50,500 nucleotides of DNA, taken from contig JAFGNU010000099.1 of NCBI GenBank assembly GCA_016926875.1, positions 1 to 50,500 on the forward strand. Direction: 5' to 3'. The stretch is from Anaerolineae bacterium. GTDB lineage: Bacteria > Chloroflexota > Anaerolineae > Aggregatilineales > Aggregatilineaceae. The translations under genes were made by a program, and so were the position numbers. Positions 8,238 to 17,198 of this stretch are shown here, one piece after another. How positions within the stretch are numbered: position 1 is the first letter of the stretch; each line of letters opens with the position of its first letter. The notes under the pieces were generated by a model. It was not told the origin of the DNA and ran no database searches. It saw nothing but the letters and a program-made list of their open reading frames with translations.

Positions 8238-10505
8238 TTAGTTCGGGTACCAGTAATGACCGCCGCTGCCGCTGCCGCTGGTATGCCCATCACAGCGGCA
8301 GATGCCACCTTCCACACAGTTGCAGATGCACGTGGCACCCGCCGGAATCTGCGATCCGCAGGACTGGGTGATCACATCCTCGCCGGTGACGGTATACTGC
8401 GCGCCGCTGAACGTGTCGAGGCTGGCGGCAATGTCGGCCAGCGTCCTGTCATAAACCAGGGCGGGCACGGGCACCGGCCACAACCGGATCGCCTGGTCGC
8501 GGCCACCGGAAGCCAGCAGGCTGCCGTCCGAGTTAAAGGCCAGGGCCAGGGAAAATGCGTGCCGGGCCAGGAGGGTCACCGGCTTGCCTGCTGGCATAGA
8601 CCACAGTTGAATTTCCCCCTTTGATCCGCTGCACCCGGCCAACAGCGTGCCATCCGGGGACACTGCCAGCAGTTCACCATCTCCCTTCAGCGTGCCGATA
8701 GAAGCGCCGTCTGGGACAGAATACAGATCGACACCTTCGCCAAAACCGCCGACCGCTATCCAGGTGCCGTCCGAACCGAAGACAACGCTGCAACGCATAG
8801 CACTTTTTATCGTGTTAACGCGGGTGCCATCGGGGATCGCCCACAAACAGGTGGTATCGTCATAACCGATAGAGGCAAGCAGCGTGCCGTCAGGGCTGAA
8901 GGTGATAGCCGCGACTGGGTCGGTATGCCCTTCCATCCGGGCGATCAGGCTGCCATCCGGTACCGACCAGAGTTTGATCATGTTATCCGAACCGACCGCC
9001 AGCAGGGTGCCGTCCGGGCTGAAGGTCAGGCAGTCGGCGTTGGGTTTGTTGGCGATCTCAAGGATCACGCTGTCGTCGGCGGTGGATTGCACCCGGACGA
9101 TCCCATCCGACCAGGCAACACAGCCGAGAGCCAACAGGCTGCTGTCCGGGCTGAAAGCCAGGCTGGCAATACTGTATTCGGGGTCCTCAAGAGTGCGGAT
9201 CAGTTCACCGTCCGGCAGCGCCCACAGGTACAAATTGCCCTGATTAGTACACGAGGCTAACAGGCTGCGGTCGGGACTGAATGCAAACGCGATAACAGCG
9301 TCGTCGTGACTCCCCAACATGCGAACGGGCTGCTCGTTTACCAGCGACCACCACCTGATCACGCCGTATTCGCAGCCGGTAAAGGCCCGCGTGCCGTCGG
9401 CGCTGACAACAGCCGAGAAAACGCGCATGTAGTCGTTGACTTTGTGGCCTTCGCGGGTGCAAACGGTTTCGCCGTTGGGCACGGATACCAGGCCAACGGT
9501 CCCCCCAATTCTACCAACGACCAGCAGGCCCTGGCTGGATGTGAAGGCGGCGGCGGTGACGTTCTGCCCGTAAATAGTGGCTTCCTGGACCAGTTCACCG
9601 CCGGGCAGCGCCCATACCCTGATATTGTCTCCCCCTACAGCAGTGAGCGACGTGCCAGCCTGGTTGAACGCGACATTGTTGATGTCACATGACTCGCCCA
9701 TCAGTTCGTGCGCCAGTTCGCCGTCACTCACAGACCACAACCTGACCATACTGTTGAGAGTACACATAATGCCATCATTGTCGCCGGGGTAGCCCACCGC
9801 CAGCAGCGCGCCATCAGGGCTGAACGCGAGGCGGCTCGCGGCGTTGTATTCCCCGCTCAAGGTGTGCAGGGGCGCGCCGTCCGAAACCGACCACACGATG
9901 ACGGATCCGTCCGCGCTGCCGGAAGCGAGCAGCGTCCCGTCCGGGCTGAAGGCAACGCTCAGGACGGTGTCACTGTGACCCTGTAGCGTCTGGATCAGTT
10001 CTCCGCCCGGCGCAGCCCACAGTTTGACGGTGCCATCGCTGCTGCCCGACGCAAGCAGCTTGTTGGCCGGTTGCTCAGATTCGCTGCCTTCAAGCGCCAG
10101 CAGGTCCTGGGCGGGGTTGAAAGCAACAGCCCGGACGGCGTCTGTATGATCTGTCAGCGTTTGGAGCAGCGCCCCGCTGGAAATAGCCCACAGCTTGACG
10201 GTGTTATCCCCACCGCCGGAAGCCAGCAGGCTGTCATCGGGACTGACAGCCAGGGAATAAACAATACCGGCGTGCGCTTTCGCGCCTTCCATCTCCTCCT
10301 GAAGCAAAGGGTGAGCATGGGCGGTCCGGGGCTGTGCGCCCAACATATTCACAGCAGCCGCAGCACCGGCGGCGGTCCCGGCAGCCTTTACAAAATCGCG
10401 GCGGTTGAAGGTCCAGTCACCGCCGGAAGACCTGGCAACGGCGAAAACCTGCGGTTTGTCTTCGTGAAAATGGTCCTGGTTGAGATTGCTTACATTGTTA
10501 GACAA
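8238..10505 (-). CDS. Tat-exported 14-blade WD40 protein with Cys-rich tail
   Basis: A 755-residue protein beginning at TTG, with GGAG nine bases upstream. A 33-residue leader precedes a twin-arginine signal (NRRDFVKAAGTAAGAAAAV, then AQPRTAHAHP), so export as a folded protein is likely. About 14 WD40 repeats follow (typical unit FSPDGTLLASGSADGSVIVW), enough for two seven-bladed propellers. The last ~35 residues differ completely: SCGSQIPAGATCICNCVEGG, then ICRC, a Gly/Ser run and a terminal HYWYPN. Six Cys plus His residues in this tail could bind a metal or undergo modification. WD40 propellers are normally interaction scaffolds; no catalytic residues are visible. It is not obviously co-transcribed with its neighbours. 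Confidence 0.85.
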   Translation of the reverse strand: MSNNVSNLNQDHFHEDKPQVFAVARSSGGDWTFNRRDFVKAAGTAAGAAAAVNMLGAQPRTAHAHPLLQEEMEGAKAHAGIVYSLAVSPDDSLLASGGGDNTVKLWAISSGALLQTLTDHTDAVRAVAFNPAQDLLALEGSESEQPANKLLASGSSDGTVKLWAAPGGELIQTLQGHSDTVLSVAFSPDGTLLASGSADGSVIVWSVSDGAPLHTLSGEYNAASRLAFSPDGALLAVGYPGDNDGIMCTLNSMVRLWSVSDGELAHELMGESCDINNVAFNQAGTSLTAVGGDNIRVWALPGGELVQEATIYGQNVTAAAFTSSQGLLVVGRIGGTVGLVSVPNGETVCTREGHKVNDYMRVFSAVVSADGTRAFTGCEYGVIRWWSLVNEQPVRMLGSHDDAVIAFAFSPDRSLLASCTNQGNLYLWALPDGELIRTLEDPEYSIASLAFSPDSSLLALGCVAWSDGIVRVQSTADDSVILEIANKPNADCLTFSPDGTLLAVGSDNMIKLWSVPDGSLIARMEGHTDPVAAITFSPDGTLLASIGYDDTTCLWAIPDGTRVNTIKSAMRCSVVFGSDGTWIAVGGFGEGVDLYSVPDGASIGTLKGDGELLAVSPDGTLLAGCSGSKGEIQLWSMPAGKPVTLLARHAFSLALAFNSDGSLLASGGRDQAIRLWPVPVPALVYDRTLADIAASLDTFSGAQYTVTGEDVITQSCGSQIPAGATCICNCVEGGICRCDGHTSGSGSGGHYWYPN

Positions 10506-10622
10506 GGTTTTTTCTCCTTACAAGCAGCGGTATTATGGCATCAACATTTGTTTTGTGTTTATGGACGGGTGTTAGCGTGGGGCTTGTTGAGCCGGATCGA
10601 TTCGTCAACAGGTACGCGCACA

Positions 10623-11576
10623 TCAAAATATCTTGCGCCAGGCGTAGTCTTTATATGCCTCGGTAAAACCGACCGCCTCGTACAGCCGGTTGGCGGGCAC
10701 CGCGTCACCGGCCCCGACATAGACATCTGCCGCGCCCAGCGCCTTGAGCCGGTGCATCCCCTCGAACATCAGCGCGCGCGACAGGCCCTTGCGCCGGTGA
10801 TCGGAATGCGCGCAAACCGGTTCAAAAACGCCGTACCGGTTGGCCTCGTTGTAGGTCACGCCCACGTAGGCCGCAAATGATCCATCCGGCGCTTCGGCGG
10901 CCAGGTCCAGGTCATGCCGGAAAGACGGCGAATGTGTCATGAAGTTGTGAAGCTCCTGGCCGCTGTGACAGTCGCGGTTGAAGGCAGCATTCAGAATATC
11001 GGCTACCCGCTGGCAGTCGTCCAGGTCGCCGGGTCGCGTCGTGCGCAGCGTGTACCCATCTGCCAGCACCGGCACCGGCAGCGGCCTGTTACCAAAGCGC
11101 ATCCGGAGCGTGAACCCGCTGTACGGCATTTTTTCATAGCCGCGCTGCTCCATCAACCGGCGGCGCGGGGCATCATACTCAAAAACAAAAAAGGTCAACT
11201 GCCGCTGCTGGCTGTCGCCGGTTGGAACGGCCAGGTGATCCTCGGTCCAGGCGATCATGTCTGCTTCGATGTGCCGGTAATCGGGGTGCAGTTGCAGGTG
11301 CGGGCAGCCGTCGTCTTCGGGGTGCGCTGCACCGACAAGCTGGCCGTCGGCTGTCTCCCACAGGCAAACCGCTTGCTCCCGGCGGGAATGCCAGGACAGG
11401 TCCGCGTGGTGGCAGTACCAGCCGTCCCAGCGCCGGATTTCCCAGTTCCAGCCGGTCGGCGTTTGCGGGTAGGTGTCGATCAACAGCTTGCGCACCCGCC
11501 AGAAATCCTCATCGCTCTGGAAAGGGCGCGTGATAATGGGTTGTGAAACATAATGGGGACCGTTGCCAGTTGTCAT
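10623..11576 (-). CDS. tandem GNAT-family N-acetyltransferase
   Basis: A 317-residue protein from the ATG at 11576, which has CAGGAG seven bases upstream. Longer readings of the frame lack such a site. The C-terminal half is a clear GNAT domain: YTLRTTRPGDLDDCQRVADI at its start, then VCAHSDHRRKGLSRALMFEG (the acetyl-CoA pyrophosphate loop HRRKGLSRAL) and a final NRLYEAVGFTEAYKDYAW. The N-terminal half (ITRPFQSDEDFWRVRKLL to YEKMPYSGFTLRMRF) looks like a second, degenerate GNAT fold without a recognisable acetyl-CoA loop. The acceptor substrate is unknown. The gene is divergent from the PQQ-like gene. Confidence 0.85.
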   Translation of the reverse strand: MTTGNGPHYVSQPIITRPFQSDEDFWRVRKLLIDTYPQTPTGWNWEIRRWDGWYCHHADLSWHSRREQAVCLWETADGQLVGAAHPEDDGCPHLQLHPDYRHIEADMIAWTEDHLAVPTGDSQQRQLTFFVFEYDAPRRRLMEQRGYEKMPYSGFTLRMRFGNRPLPVPVLADGYTLRTTRPGDLDDCQRVADILNAAFNRDCHSGQELHNFMTHSPSFRHDLDLAAEAPDGSFAAYVGVTYNEANRYGVFEPVCAHSDHRRKGLSRALMFEGMHRLKALGAADVYVGAGDAVPANRLYEAVGFTEAYKDYAWRKIF

Positions 11577-11751
11577 GCTGTTCTCCTGCTGCGCATACAA
11601 ACTATGTAGGGCCAGCCGCTTTTGCCGCGCGGCGCTCTCGCCGGAGGAATGCCCATCCGGGCAAGCCATGCTTGATGGTATACCCCATGCCATTCCAGCA
11701 GGCAAGGGCAGGACCGCCGGGTGTAAAACACCGCCCGCCCCGACAGAGCGC

Positions 11752-11779
11752 TTGTTGTGTGACCTGTATCACATATAAT
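11752..11779 (+). promoter_or_regulatory. promoter with CRP-like operator in the spacer
   Basis: A perfect TATAAT -10 at 11774-11779 is preceded, 16 bases away, by TTGTTG (11752-11757). Between them lies TGTGACCTGTATCACA (11758-11773), which is exactly the TGTGA-N6-TCACA consensus of CRP/FNR-superfamily regulators. Binding there would cover the core promoter, so repression is more likely than activation. It should drive the PQQ-like gene, whose ATG is 59 bases past the -10. Confidence 0.55.
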
Positions 11780-11837
11780 TACGTGAAGGGATAAAACAGG
11801 CGCGGCAGGTCCGCGTCTTGAAACGCAAGGAGGAACC

Positions 11838-13157
11838 ATGCACAGGTTAATCCGGTTACGAGGGTGGCTCGTTCTGGGTGCGCTGGCCGTATTCCTGCTG
11901 GCAGGCGCGGCAGCATCAGCACAGGATGGGCCGGGCGGCAACTGGCTTCACTACGGCTATGACGGCGGCTACACTGCCTATAATCCCGGCGAAATCATCC
12001 TCGACGTAGAGAACATGGGGCATCTCGAACAGAAGTGGGGCGTCGGCTGCGATGATGCCCTGTTCAGCGTGGTATCACGCTCGCCTGCCATCTACAACGG
12101 CACGCTGTATATGTCCGGCGCGGGTACCCCGCTGATGGCTTATGACGCCGTCACGGGTAACCTGCTGTGGACCTATGGCGAAAATAATCTCGGCTGGGCA
12201 CCGCAGCCGGTCGTGTCGGCGAACGGCACCGTCTTTTACATCACCGGCACAAGCGGTATCTACATGCTGTACGCCGTCGACGGGCAGACCGGCGAGCTGT
12301 TGTGGGAAAGCCCGACCGGCTTTGACGTGGGTTTCAGCGACACGCTCCTGGTGACGGTGGACGAGTCGAACGGGGTAGTCTACGTCCCCGAAACCCCATT
12401 TGAGCGGGAAGGCGGGCGGCTGTTCGCACTGGACATCAACACCGGCGACGTGACATGGTTCAAGAGTCCGGCAGTGGACGAGGGCGTCGGTTTCGCGGGG
12501 GATTTTGTGCTGCTGGATGAGGGCAAGCTGTATGCAACGGCCAAAGTTCAGGAAGAAATCCATCCCGGCTACAACGACCTGTTCCCCCTGGACCGTGTTA
12601 TCAGCATCGACACTACCACGCACGCCGTTGAGCTGATCTATGACCGGCCCGATAAAGGCGACATACCCAGCCCGGATACCAACCAGACTCGTCACATCGC
12701 GCTGTGCAATGACCGGCTGTATGCGGGTTATGCCAGCGCTTACCACGTCCCCGCCGACCGGCTGGCGATGTATACCATTGGATCACCGGAAATCGTGTGG
12801 ATCAAGGACTTCGGCTCGATCACCGGGACTATCGCCTGCAACCCTGACAAAAACGTGATCTATGTGCCGACCGAACCCACGCTGTACGCGCTGGATGCAG
12901 CTACCGGCGAGGAAATCTGGACATATGGCGGCTTTGGCCCGATCTACAATCCCTCGGTGGCGAACGGTGTGGTTTATTTCGTCTCGGACACTAACATCTA
13001 CGCCCTGGATGAAGCTACCGGCGAGCGCGTGATGCGCTTCCCATTGGGGCACGAGGGGTATGAAACCTCCCAGGTCGCCATCGCCAACGGGATGCTGTAT
13101 TTCTCCGGTAACGGCGGCACGTGTGACTTGTTCGCATTGGGATTGGCGGGCGGCTAG
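11838..13157 (+). CDS. secreted PQQ-like beta-propeller protein
   Basis: A 439-residue exported protein. The signal peptide runs to AASA|QD (residues 28/29). The mature part holds at least five PQQ-like/BamB-like blades recognised by AYDAVTGNLLWTYG, AVDGQTGELLWESP, ALDINTGDVTW, ALDAATGEEIWTYG and ALDEATGERVM. No dehydrogenase active-site features or cytochrome motifs are seen, so I call it a structural propeller rather than an alcohol dehydrogenase. Cys residues in VGCDDALF, IACNPDKN and GGTCDLF could form disulfides. A strong AAGGAGG lies just before the ATG, and the promoter carries a CRP-like box. Confidence 0.85.
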   Translation: MHRLIRLRGWLVLGALAVFLLAGAAASAQDGPGGNWLHYGYDGGYTAYNPGEIILDVENMGHLEQKWGVGCDDALFSVVSRSPAIYNGTLYMSGAGTPLMAYDAVTGNLLWTYGENNLGWAPQPVVSANGTVFYITGTSGIYMLYAVDGQTGELLWESPTGFDVGFSDTLLVTVDESNGVVYVPETPFEREGGRLFALDINTGDVTWFKSPAVDEGVGFAGDFVLLDEGKLYATAKVQEEIHPGYNDLFPLDRVISIDTTTHAVELIYDRPDKGDIPSPDTNQTRHIALCNDRLYAGYASAYHVPADRLAMYTIGSPEIVWIKDFGSITGTIACNPDKNVIYVPTEPTLYALDAATGEEIWTYGGFGPIYNPSVANGVVYFVSDTNIYALDEATGERVMRFPLGHEGYETSQVAIANGMLYFSGNGGTCDLFALGLAGG

Positions 13158-13219
13158 GTGCGGCGGTAGACGAGTACAAAACGGTCGTGCCCGTCGCGCG
13201 CCACCCGCTCGATCAGCCG
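13154..13219 (-). pseudogene. remnant of a methyltransferase C-terminus
   Basis: The minus strand encodes RLIERVARDGHDRFVLVYRR plus one residue and a stop, and is closed upstream by an in-frame TGA. The GHDRFVL-YRR part matches the C-terminal end of the small methyltransferase encoded at 28219-28743 (GHDRFVLAYRR). I read it as the decayed 3' end of a related gene whose body has been lost. Its stop overlaps the stop of the PQQ-like gene on the other strand. A chance resemblance over about 11 residues cannot be excluded. Confidence 0.35.
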
Positions 13220-13499
13220 TGATCAGCCCCCTGTGTTGGCCGCAGCCAGCCTCGACCGCTTGCTTCACGCCTCGACCACCGTCGATATGCGCGGTGAGAG
13301 TTATCGCCCGCGCGAGAAACGTCAGGCTGGTGTCTTTCCCGACTGGCCTGACTTCTCATCACCTGCACAGGAGTAGTCGCCGACCAGCATTTTGACCGTT
13401 TGTTCTGGGGATTTTCAAACCGATACAGACAACGCCTCAAAAAGGGCTGCTCAGTGCTGCTATGCAGGCGGCTGCGCGGGCAATTTTCCCCCCTCACAC
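13220..13499. other. intergenic stretch without a recognisable gene
   Basis: Between the methyltransferase remnant and the tRNA promoter no frame has a convincing start, length or domain. It may contain further debris of the remnant gene, but I could not extend the similarity. Confidence 0.5.
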
Positions 13500-13529
13500 T
13501 TGACGCCGCCGCGCCCACCCGGCTATAAT
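13500..13529 (+). promoter_or_regulatory. tRNA-Val promoter
   Basis: TTGACG (13500-13505) and a perfect TATAAT (13524-13529) are separated by 18 bases. The start point would fall a few bases before the tRNA's 5' end. Confidence 0.7.
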
Positions 13530-13542
13530 CCCCGGTGTAGAG

Positions 13543-13616
13543 GGGTGACTAGCTCAGTTGGTTAGAGCGCTTCCCTTACAAGGAAGAGGTCAGGGGTTCG
13601 AGTCCCTTGTCACCCA
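13543..13616 (+). tRNA. tRNA-Val (anticodon UAC)
   Basis: A 74-base cloverleaf. The acceptor arms GGGTGAC and GTCACCC pair perfectly and leave an A discriminator. The D-arm contains AGCTCAGTTGGTTAGAGC. The anticodon stem CTTCC/GGAAG encloses CTTACAA, giving TAC at positions 34-36. The T-arm reads AGGGGTTCGAGTCCCTT. The CCA end is not encoded. It has its own promoter and stands alone. Confidence 0.97.
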
Positions 13617-13770
13617 CACGGTTATCGCCCTGCCCGGTGCGGCGGGGCGGTTGTGTTATGTGGACAGGCCAAAGCCGCCATTCATCAGTGGCTACGTGTT
13701 CCTCACCATGTTAGAATGCGAACAATATAGCGAGTTCCCTTTTCCCCTCTGCGTACATTGAGGAGTAACA

Positions 13771-16700
13771 ATGGACGATTTCCTGTTCCGTGGTGACCTG
13801 GCCGATCTGGACCCGGACGTCGCCGCGTTAGTAGACCTTGAGGCGATCCGTCAGGCCAAGCGGCTGATACTCATTCCATCTGAAGCATCTGTGTCGGCGT
13901 GTGTCCGGCAGGCCGTTGGATCGGTGTTCCATAACCTGTATGCCGAAGGCTACCCGCCCCGTGATTGGAGCGGATTCGATCAATCCGACATCCTGGACAT
14001 CGACATCCGGCTGGCCGAATACCGGCGCTATTCCGATGCCCGCTACTACAAGGGGACCGAGTTTGCCGACCTGATTGAGAGCCTCGCACGGCGCCGGGCG
14101 GCAGACCTGTTCGCAACCGATACGGTGCCCGCCGGTAAGCTGTGGGTGAATGTGCAGCCGCTCAGCGGCGCCCCGGCGAACAGCGCCGTCTACAGCGCCT
14201 TGCTCGAACCGGGCGATACCCTGATGGCGATGGACCTGACGCACGGCGGCCACCTGACACATGGCAGCCCGGTGAATCGCAGCGGCATTCTGTACCACGT
14301 GGTCAGCTACCGCGTAGACCCGGACACCGACCGGCTGAATTATGACACGATCCGCGATCTGGCGCTCGAAACACGGCCCAAGATCATCGTGGCGGGCTTC
14401 ACATCCTACCCCTACGCGCCGGACTGGGCGGCCTTCCGCTCGATTGCGGACGAGGTGGGCGCGTACCTGCTGGCCGATATGTCGCACGTGTCCGGGCTGG
14501 TGGCGGCGGGCGCGTTCCCGACGCCGGTTGGCTATGCGCACGTTATCAGTTTCACCACCCACAAGACGATGGCCGGTCCGCGCGGGGCGGTGCTGATGAC
14601 CACCGATCCGAAGCTGGGGCGTAAACTCGACCGGGCAGTCTTCCCCGGCGAGCAGGGCGGGCCGCATGTCAACGCCATCGCAGGCATGGCGGTTGCTTTT
14701 AAGCTGGCCAGGACCGAGCAGTTCCGCGAACTGCAATTCCAGACGGTGCGCAACGCCCAACGACTGGCCGAGAAGCTGGCCGGGCGCGGCCTGCGCATCC
14801 CGCACGGCGGCACCAACAGCCACCTGCTGCTGGTCGACTGCAAATCGGTGATGGGTGAAGACGGTACCCCGCTCAGCGGCGACATGGCGGCGCGCATCCT
14901 GGACCTGGCGGGCATTGTGTGCAACCGCAATACCATTCCCGGCGATACGTCCGCCTTCCGGGCGACGGGCATCCGCCTGGGCACGCCCTGGATCACGCAG
15001 CGCGGCTTCCGCGAGCCGGAAATCGACCGGCTGGCGAACGCTATCGCGGATGTGCTGCTGGGATGCAGGCCGTTTAGCTACCTGGGATCGGGCGGCAAGG
15101 ACCAGTGGCGCGCCAAAGTGGATTTTGACGCGCTGATCCAGGCGCGGCAGGAAGTACACCGGCTGGCCAGCGCGGCGGGCATCGATTACCCCGTGCCCGA
15201 CCTGGGCCGCTATCCCAAGGAAGCCGACGCTGCCGCCGAGCATTTCCGCGTGCTGCCAGACCATGAATACCCCGCTGAACAACCCGGCTGGCGGACGCTT
15301 GATGTCTATGGGGCAAACGCAGGCAGCTTCCTGGATGTAGTGCTGACCAGCGATGTGCTGGCGCTGCGCACCGGTGATTACCAGCCGACCTGGGTATTGG
15401 CTGCTGACGGGGCGCCGGTCGCGCGCGGTATACTGCACCGCCTGTACGATGACGTGTATCACCTGCACCTGAATAACAACGTCGAAGCAGTGGCCGCCTG
15501 GCTGCGCACGCTGTCGGACGGGTTTGCGCAGTTTGACGCCGACGACGTGTACGCCAAGGTGCCCGGTCCGGTCAGCGTCAGTGTGCTGGAATCCGGGCCG
15601 GATATGAGCGCCTATGACCTGGACCTGGGTGCCGATTGGGCCGCCGATGCGATTGGATTGGAGCCGCGCAAGGCGTACTTCATCGGCTGTCGCGGGCTGT
15701 CGGTCAAACTGCCGGAGCTGCCGGTTTTTTGTTGGGACGAGCCGGAAGGCGAGATTCAGGTGACGACACTGCACGGGCTGCACAAAGAGCTTGGCGCGCA
15801 GATGGTGCCCTTCGCCGGGTGGGATATGCCGGTCTGGTATACGTCCGTTGGTGCGGAGCACAACGCCACGCGTACGGGCGCGGGCCTGTTCGACGTGTCG
15901 CACATGGGCGTGTTTGAATTCGCGGGCAGCGGCGCAGAAGCCTTCCTCAACGCCGTGACGACCAACGACGTCACCGCGCTCGAACCGGGCCAGGCGCATT
16001 ACAGCTACCTGCTGGGCATCGACGGCATTCCAATTGACGACATCTTTGTCTACCGGCTGGAACGTGACTATTTCATCGTGGTGGTTAACGCGGCCAACAA
16101 TGACAAGGACTGGGCGTGGTTGAATGGGCTGAAAAACGGCGAGTTATGCGCCGATGCTGACCGCCCTGGTCTGCTGCTGCCGGACCGTGATGCGTTCACC
16201 TTGCGCGACCTGCGCGATCCGGCGCTGGGCGACGAGCGGCGCGTGGACATTGCGCTCCAGGGTCCCGCCAGCCTGGATATTCTGCTGAGCCTGCACGGCT
16301 GCGACGAAGCCAAAGCACGCCTCAAGGTCATGGGCTGGGCGGGCGTGATGCGCGCCAAATTAGGCGGCTATGACCTGGTCATAGCACGCACCGGCTACAC
16401 GGGCGAGCGGGTCGCCTACGAGATTTTTGTCAACCCGGACGACGCGCCCGCGCTGTTCCGTGACCTGGCCGAAGGCGGCGCGACACCGTGCGGACTGGCC
16501 GCGCGTGACAGTCTACGCACCGAGGCGGGCCTGCCGCTGTACGGGCACGAGTTGGCGGGGGGCATGAACTTGAACCCGGCGGACGCGGGCTTTGGCAGTT
16601 ACGTCAAGCTGTGGAAGCCGTTTTTCATCGGCAAGCTGGCCTTCATTGCCCACGAACACGAGCGGGAAGCGGTGGTGACACGCTTCCGCATGGACAGCAA

Positions 16701-16974
16701 GGGCGTGCGCCAGCCGCACTCCGGCGACCCGGTGGTCGATTCGCGCGGGCGGGTGGTTGGCACGGTGACGTCGTGCAGCATCGACAGCGAGGGCTATTCG
16801 CTGGGGCAGGCGTACATGCGGCTGTCACACGCTGACGAAGGCACGCCGGTTATGATCTACAGCGCGGCGAGCAAAGCGACGATCAAAAAGCCGCTGGGCG
16901 AACTGGGCATCGGTGACAAGACGGTCGTGCCCAACCCGGCGACGGTGCTGTCACGCTTCCCGAAGCGGAAGTAG
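13771..16974 (+). CDS. serine hydroxymethyltransferase-aminomethyltransferase (GlyA-GcvT) fusion
   Basis: A 1067-residue single frame, preceded by GAGGAG, joins two one-carbon enzymes. Residues ~15-470 are [54 protein letters not shown] and the PLP-lysine motif [11 protein letters not shown] (Lys265). Residues ~664-1067 are the glycine cleavage T-protein: [40 protein letters not shown] and [19 protein letters not shown]. The ~190 residues between look like a degraded GcvT N-terminal module ([20 protein letters not shown] matches the later [20 protein letters not shown]). The fusion would put 5,10-methylene-THF production from glycine next to its use for serine synthesis. No P-, L- or H-protein gene is nearby. 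Confidence 0.92.
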   Translation: MDDFLFRGDLADLDPDVAALVDLEAIRQAKRLILIPSEASVSACVRQAVGSVFHNLYAEGYPPRDWSGFDQSDILDIDIRLAEYRRYSDARYYKGTEFADLIESLARRRAADLFATDTVPAGKLWVNVQPLSGAPANSAVYSALLEPGDTLMAMDLTHGGHLTHGSPVNRSGILYHVVSYRVDPDTDRLNYDTIRDLALETRPKIIVAGFTSYPYAPDWAAFRSIADEVGAYLLADMSHVSGLVAAGAFPTPVGYAHVISFTTHKTMAGPRGAVLMTTDPKLGRKLDRAVFPGEQGGPHVNAIAGMAVAFKLARTEQFRELQFQTVRNAQRLAEKLAGRGLRIPHGGTNSHLLLVDCKSVMGEDGTPLSGDMAARILDLAGIVCNRNTIPGDTSAFRATGIRLGTPWITQRGFREPEIDRLANAIADVLLGCRPFSYLGSGGKDQWRAKVDFDALIQARQEVHRLASAAGIDYPVPDLGRYPKEADAAAEHFRVLPDHEYPAEQPGWRTLDVYGANAGSFLDVVLTSDVLALRTGDYQPTWVLAADGAPVARGILHRLYDDVYHLHLNNNVEAVAAWLRTLSDGFAQFDADDVYAKVPGPVSVSVLESGPDMSAYDLDLGADWAADAIGLEPRKAYFIGCRGLSVKLPELPVFCWDEPEGEIQVTTLHGLHKELGAQMVPFAGWDMPVWYTSVGAEHNATRTGAGLFDVSHMGVFEFAGSGAEAFLNAVTTNDVTALEPGQAHYSYLLGIDGIPIDDIFVYRLERDYFIVVVNAANNDKDWAWLNGLKNGELCADADRPGLLLPDRDAFTLRDLRDPALGDERRVDIALQGPASLDILLSLHGCDEAKARLKVMGWAGVMRAKLGGYDLVIARTGYTGERVAYEIFVNPDDAPALFRDLAEGGATPCGLAARDSLRTEAGLPLYGHELAGGMNLNPADAGFGSYVKLWKPFFIGKLAFIAHEHEREAVVTRFRMDSKGVRQPHSGDPVVDSRGRVVGTVTSCSIDSEGYSLGQAYMRLSHADEGTPVMIYSAASKATIKKPLGELGIGDKTVVPNPATVLSRFPKRK

Positions 16975-16990
16975 GCGGCAGGCAAGGGCC

Positions 16991-17146
16991 GGTTGGCCTC
17001 ACCCCACATCCCCCAGCCCCTTCTCCCCTCTCCAGCACAGCTAGAGAGGAGAAAAGGGGAGCACTGCGCGGGGATTCCAGCGTTCGCTGCGTTTCTCCCC
17101 CTCTCTATTTCCAATGGAGAGAGGGGGTCGCGGGGTGAGGCCAACC
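16991..17146 (-). repeat. MITE-like intergenic repeat, copy C (inverted, core only)
   Basis: The same core as copies A, B and D but in the opposite orientation. It is bounded by GGTTGGCCTCACCCC and its exact inverse GGGGTGAGGCCAACC. The TTATGCTAG/CTAGCATAA outer ends are missing, so this is a truncated or internally transposed copy. It sits between the GlyA-GcvT and GH13 genes and could act as an mRNA-end hairpin. Confidence 0.75.
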
Positions 17147-17198
17147 AGTTGATAACAGAATCTGCTAATAGAATGCCCCATTTAGCAAAGGACGCGCC

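Noticed and set aside
13828..15999. A 723-codon open frame on the minus strand
   Set aside because: It is antisense to the GlyA-GcvT gene, whose motifs are unambiguous. Its product is Arg/His/Gln-rich with no domain, as expected from high-GC shadow frames.
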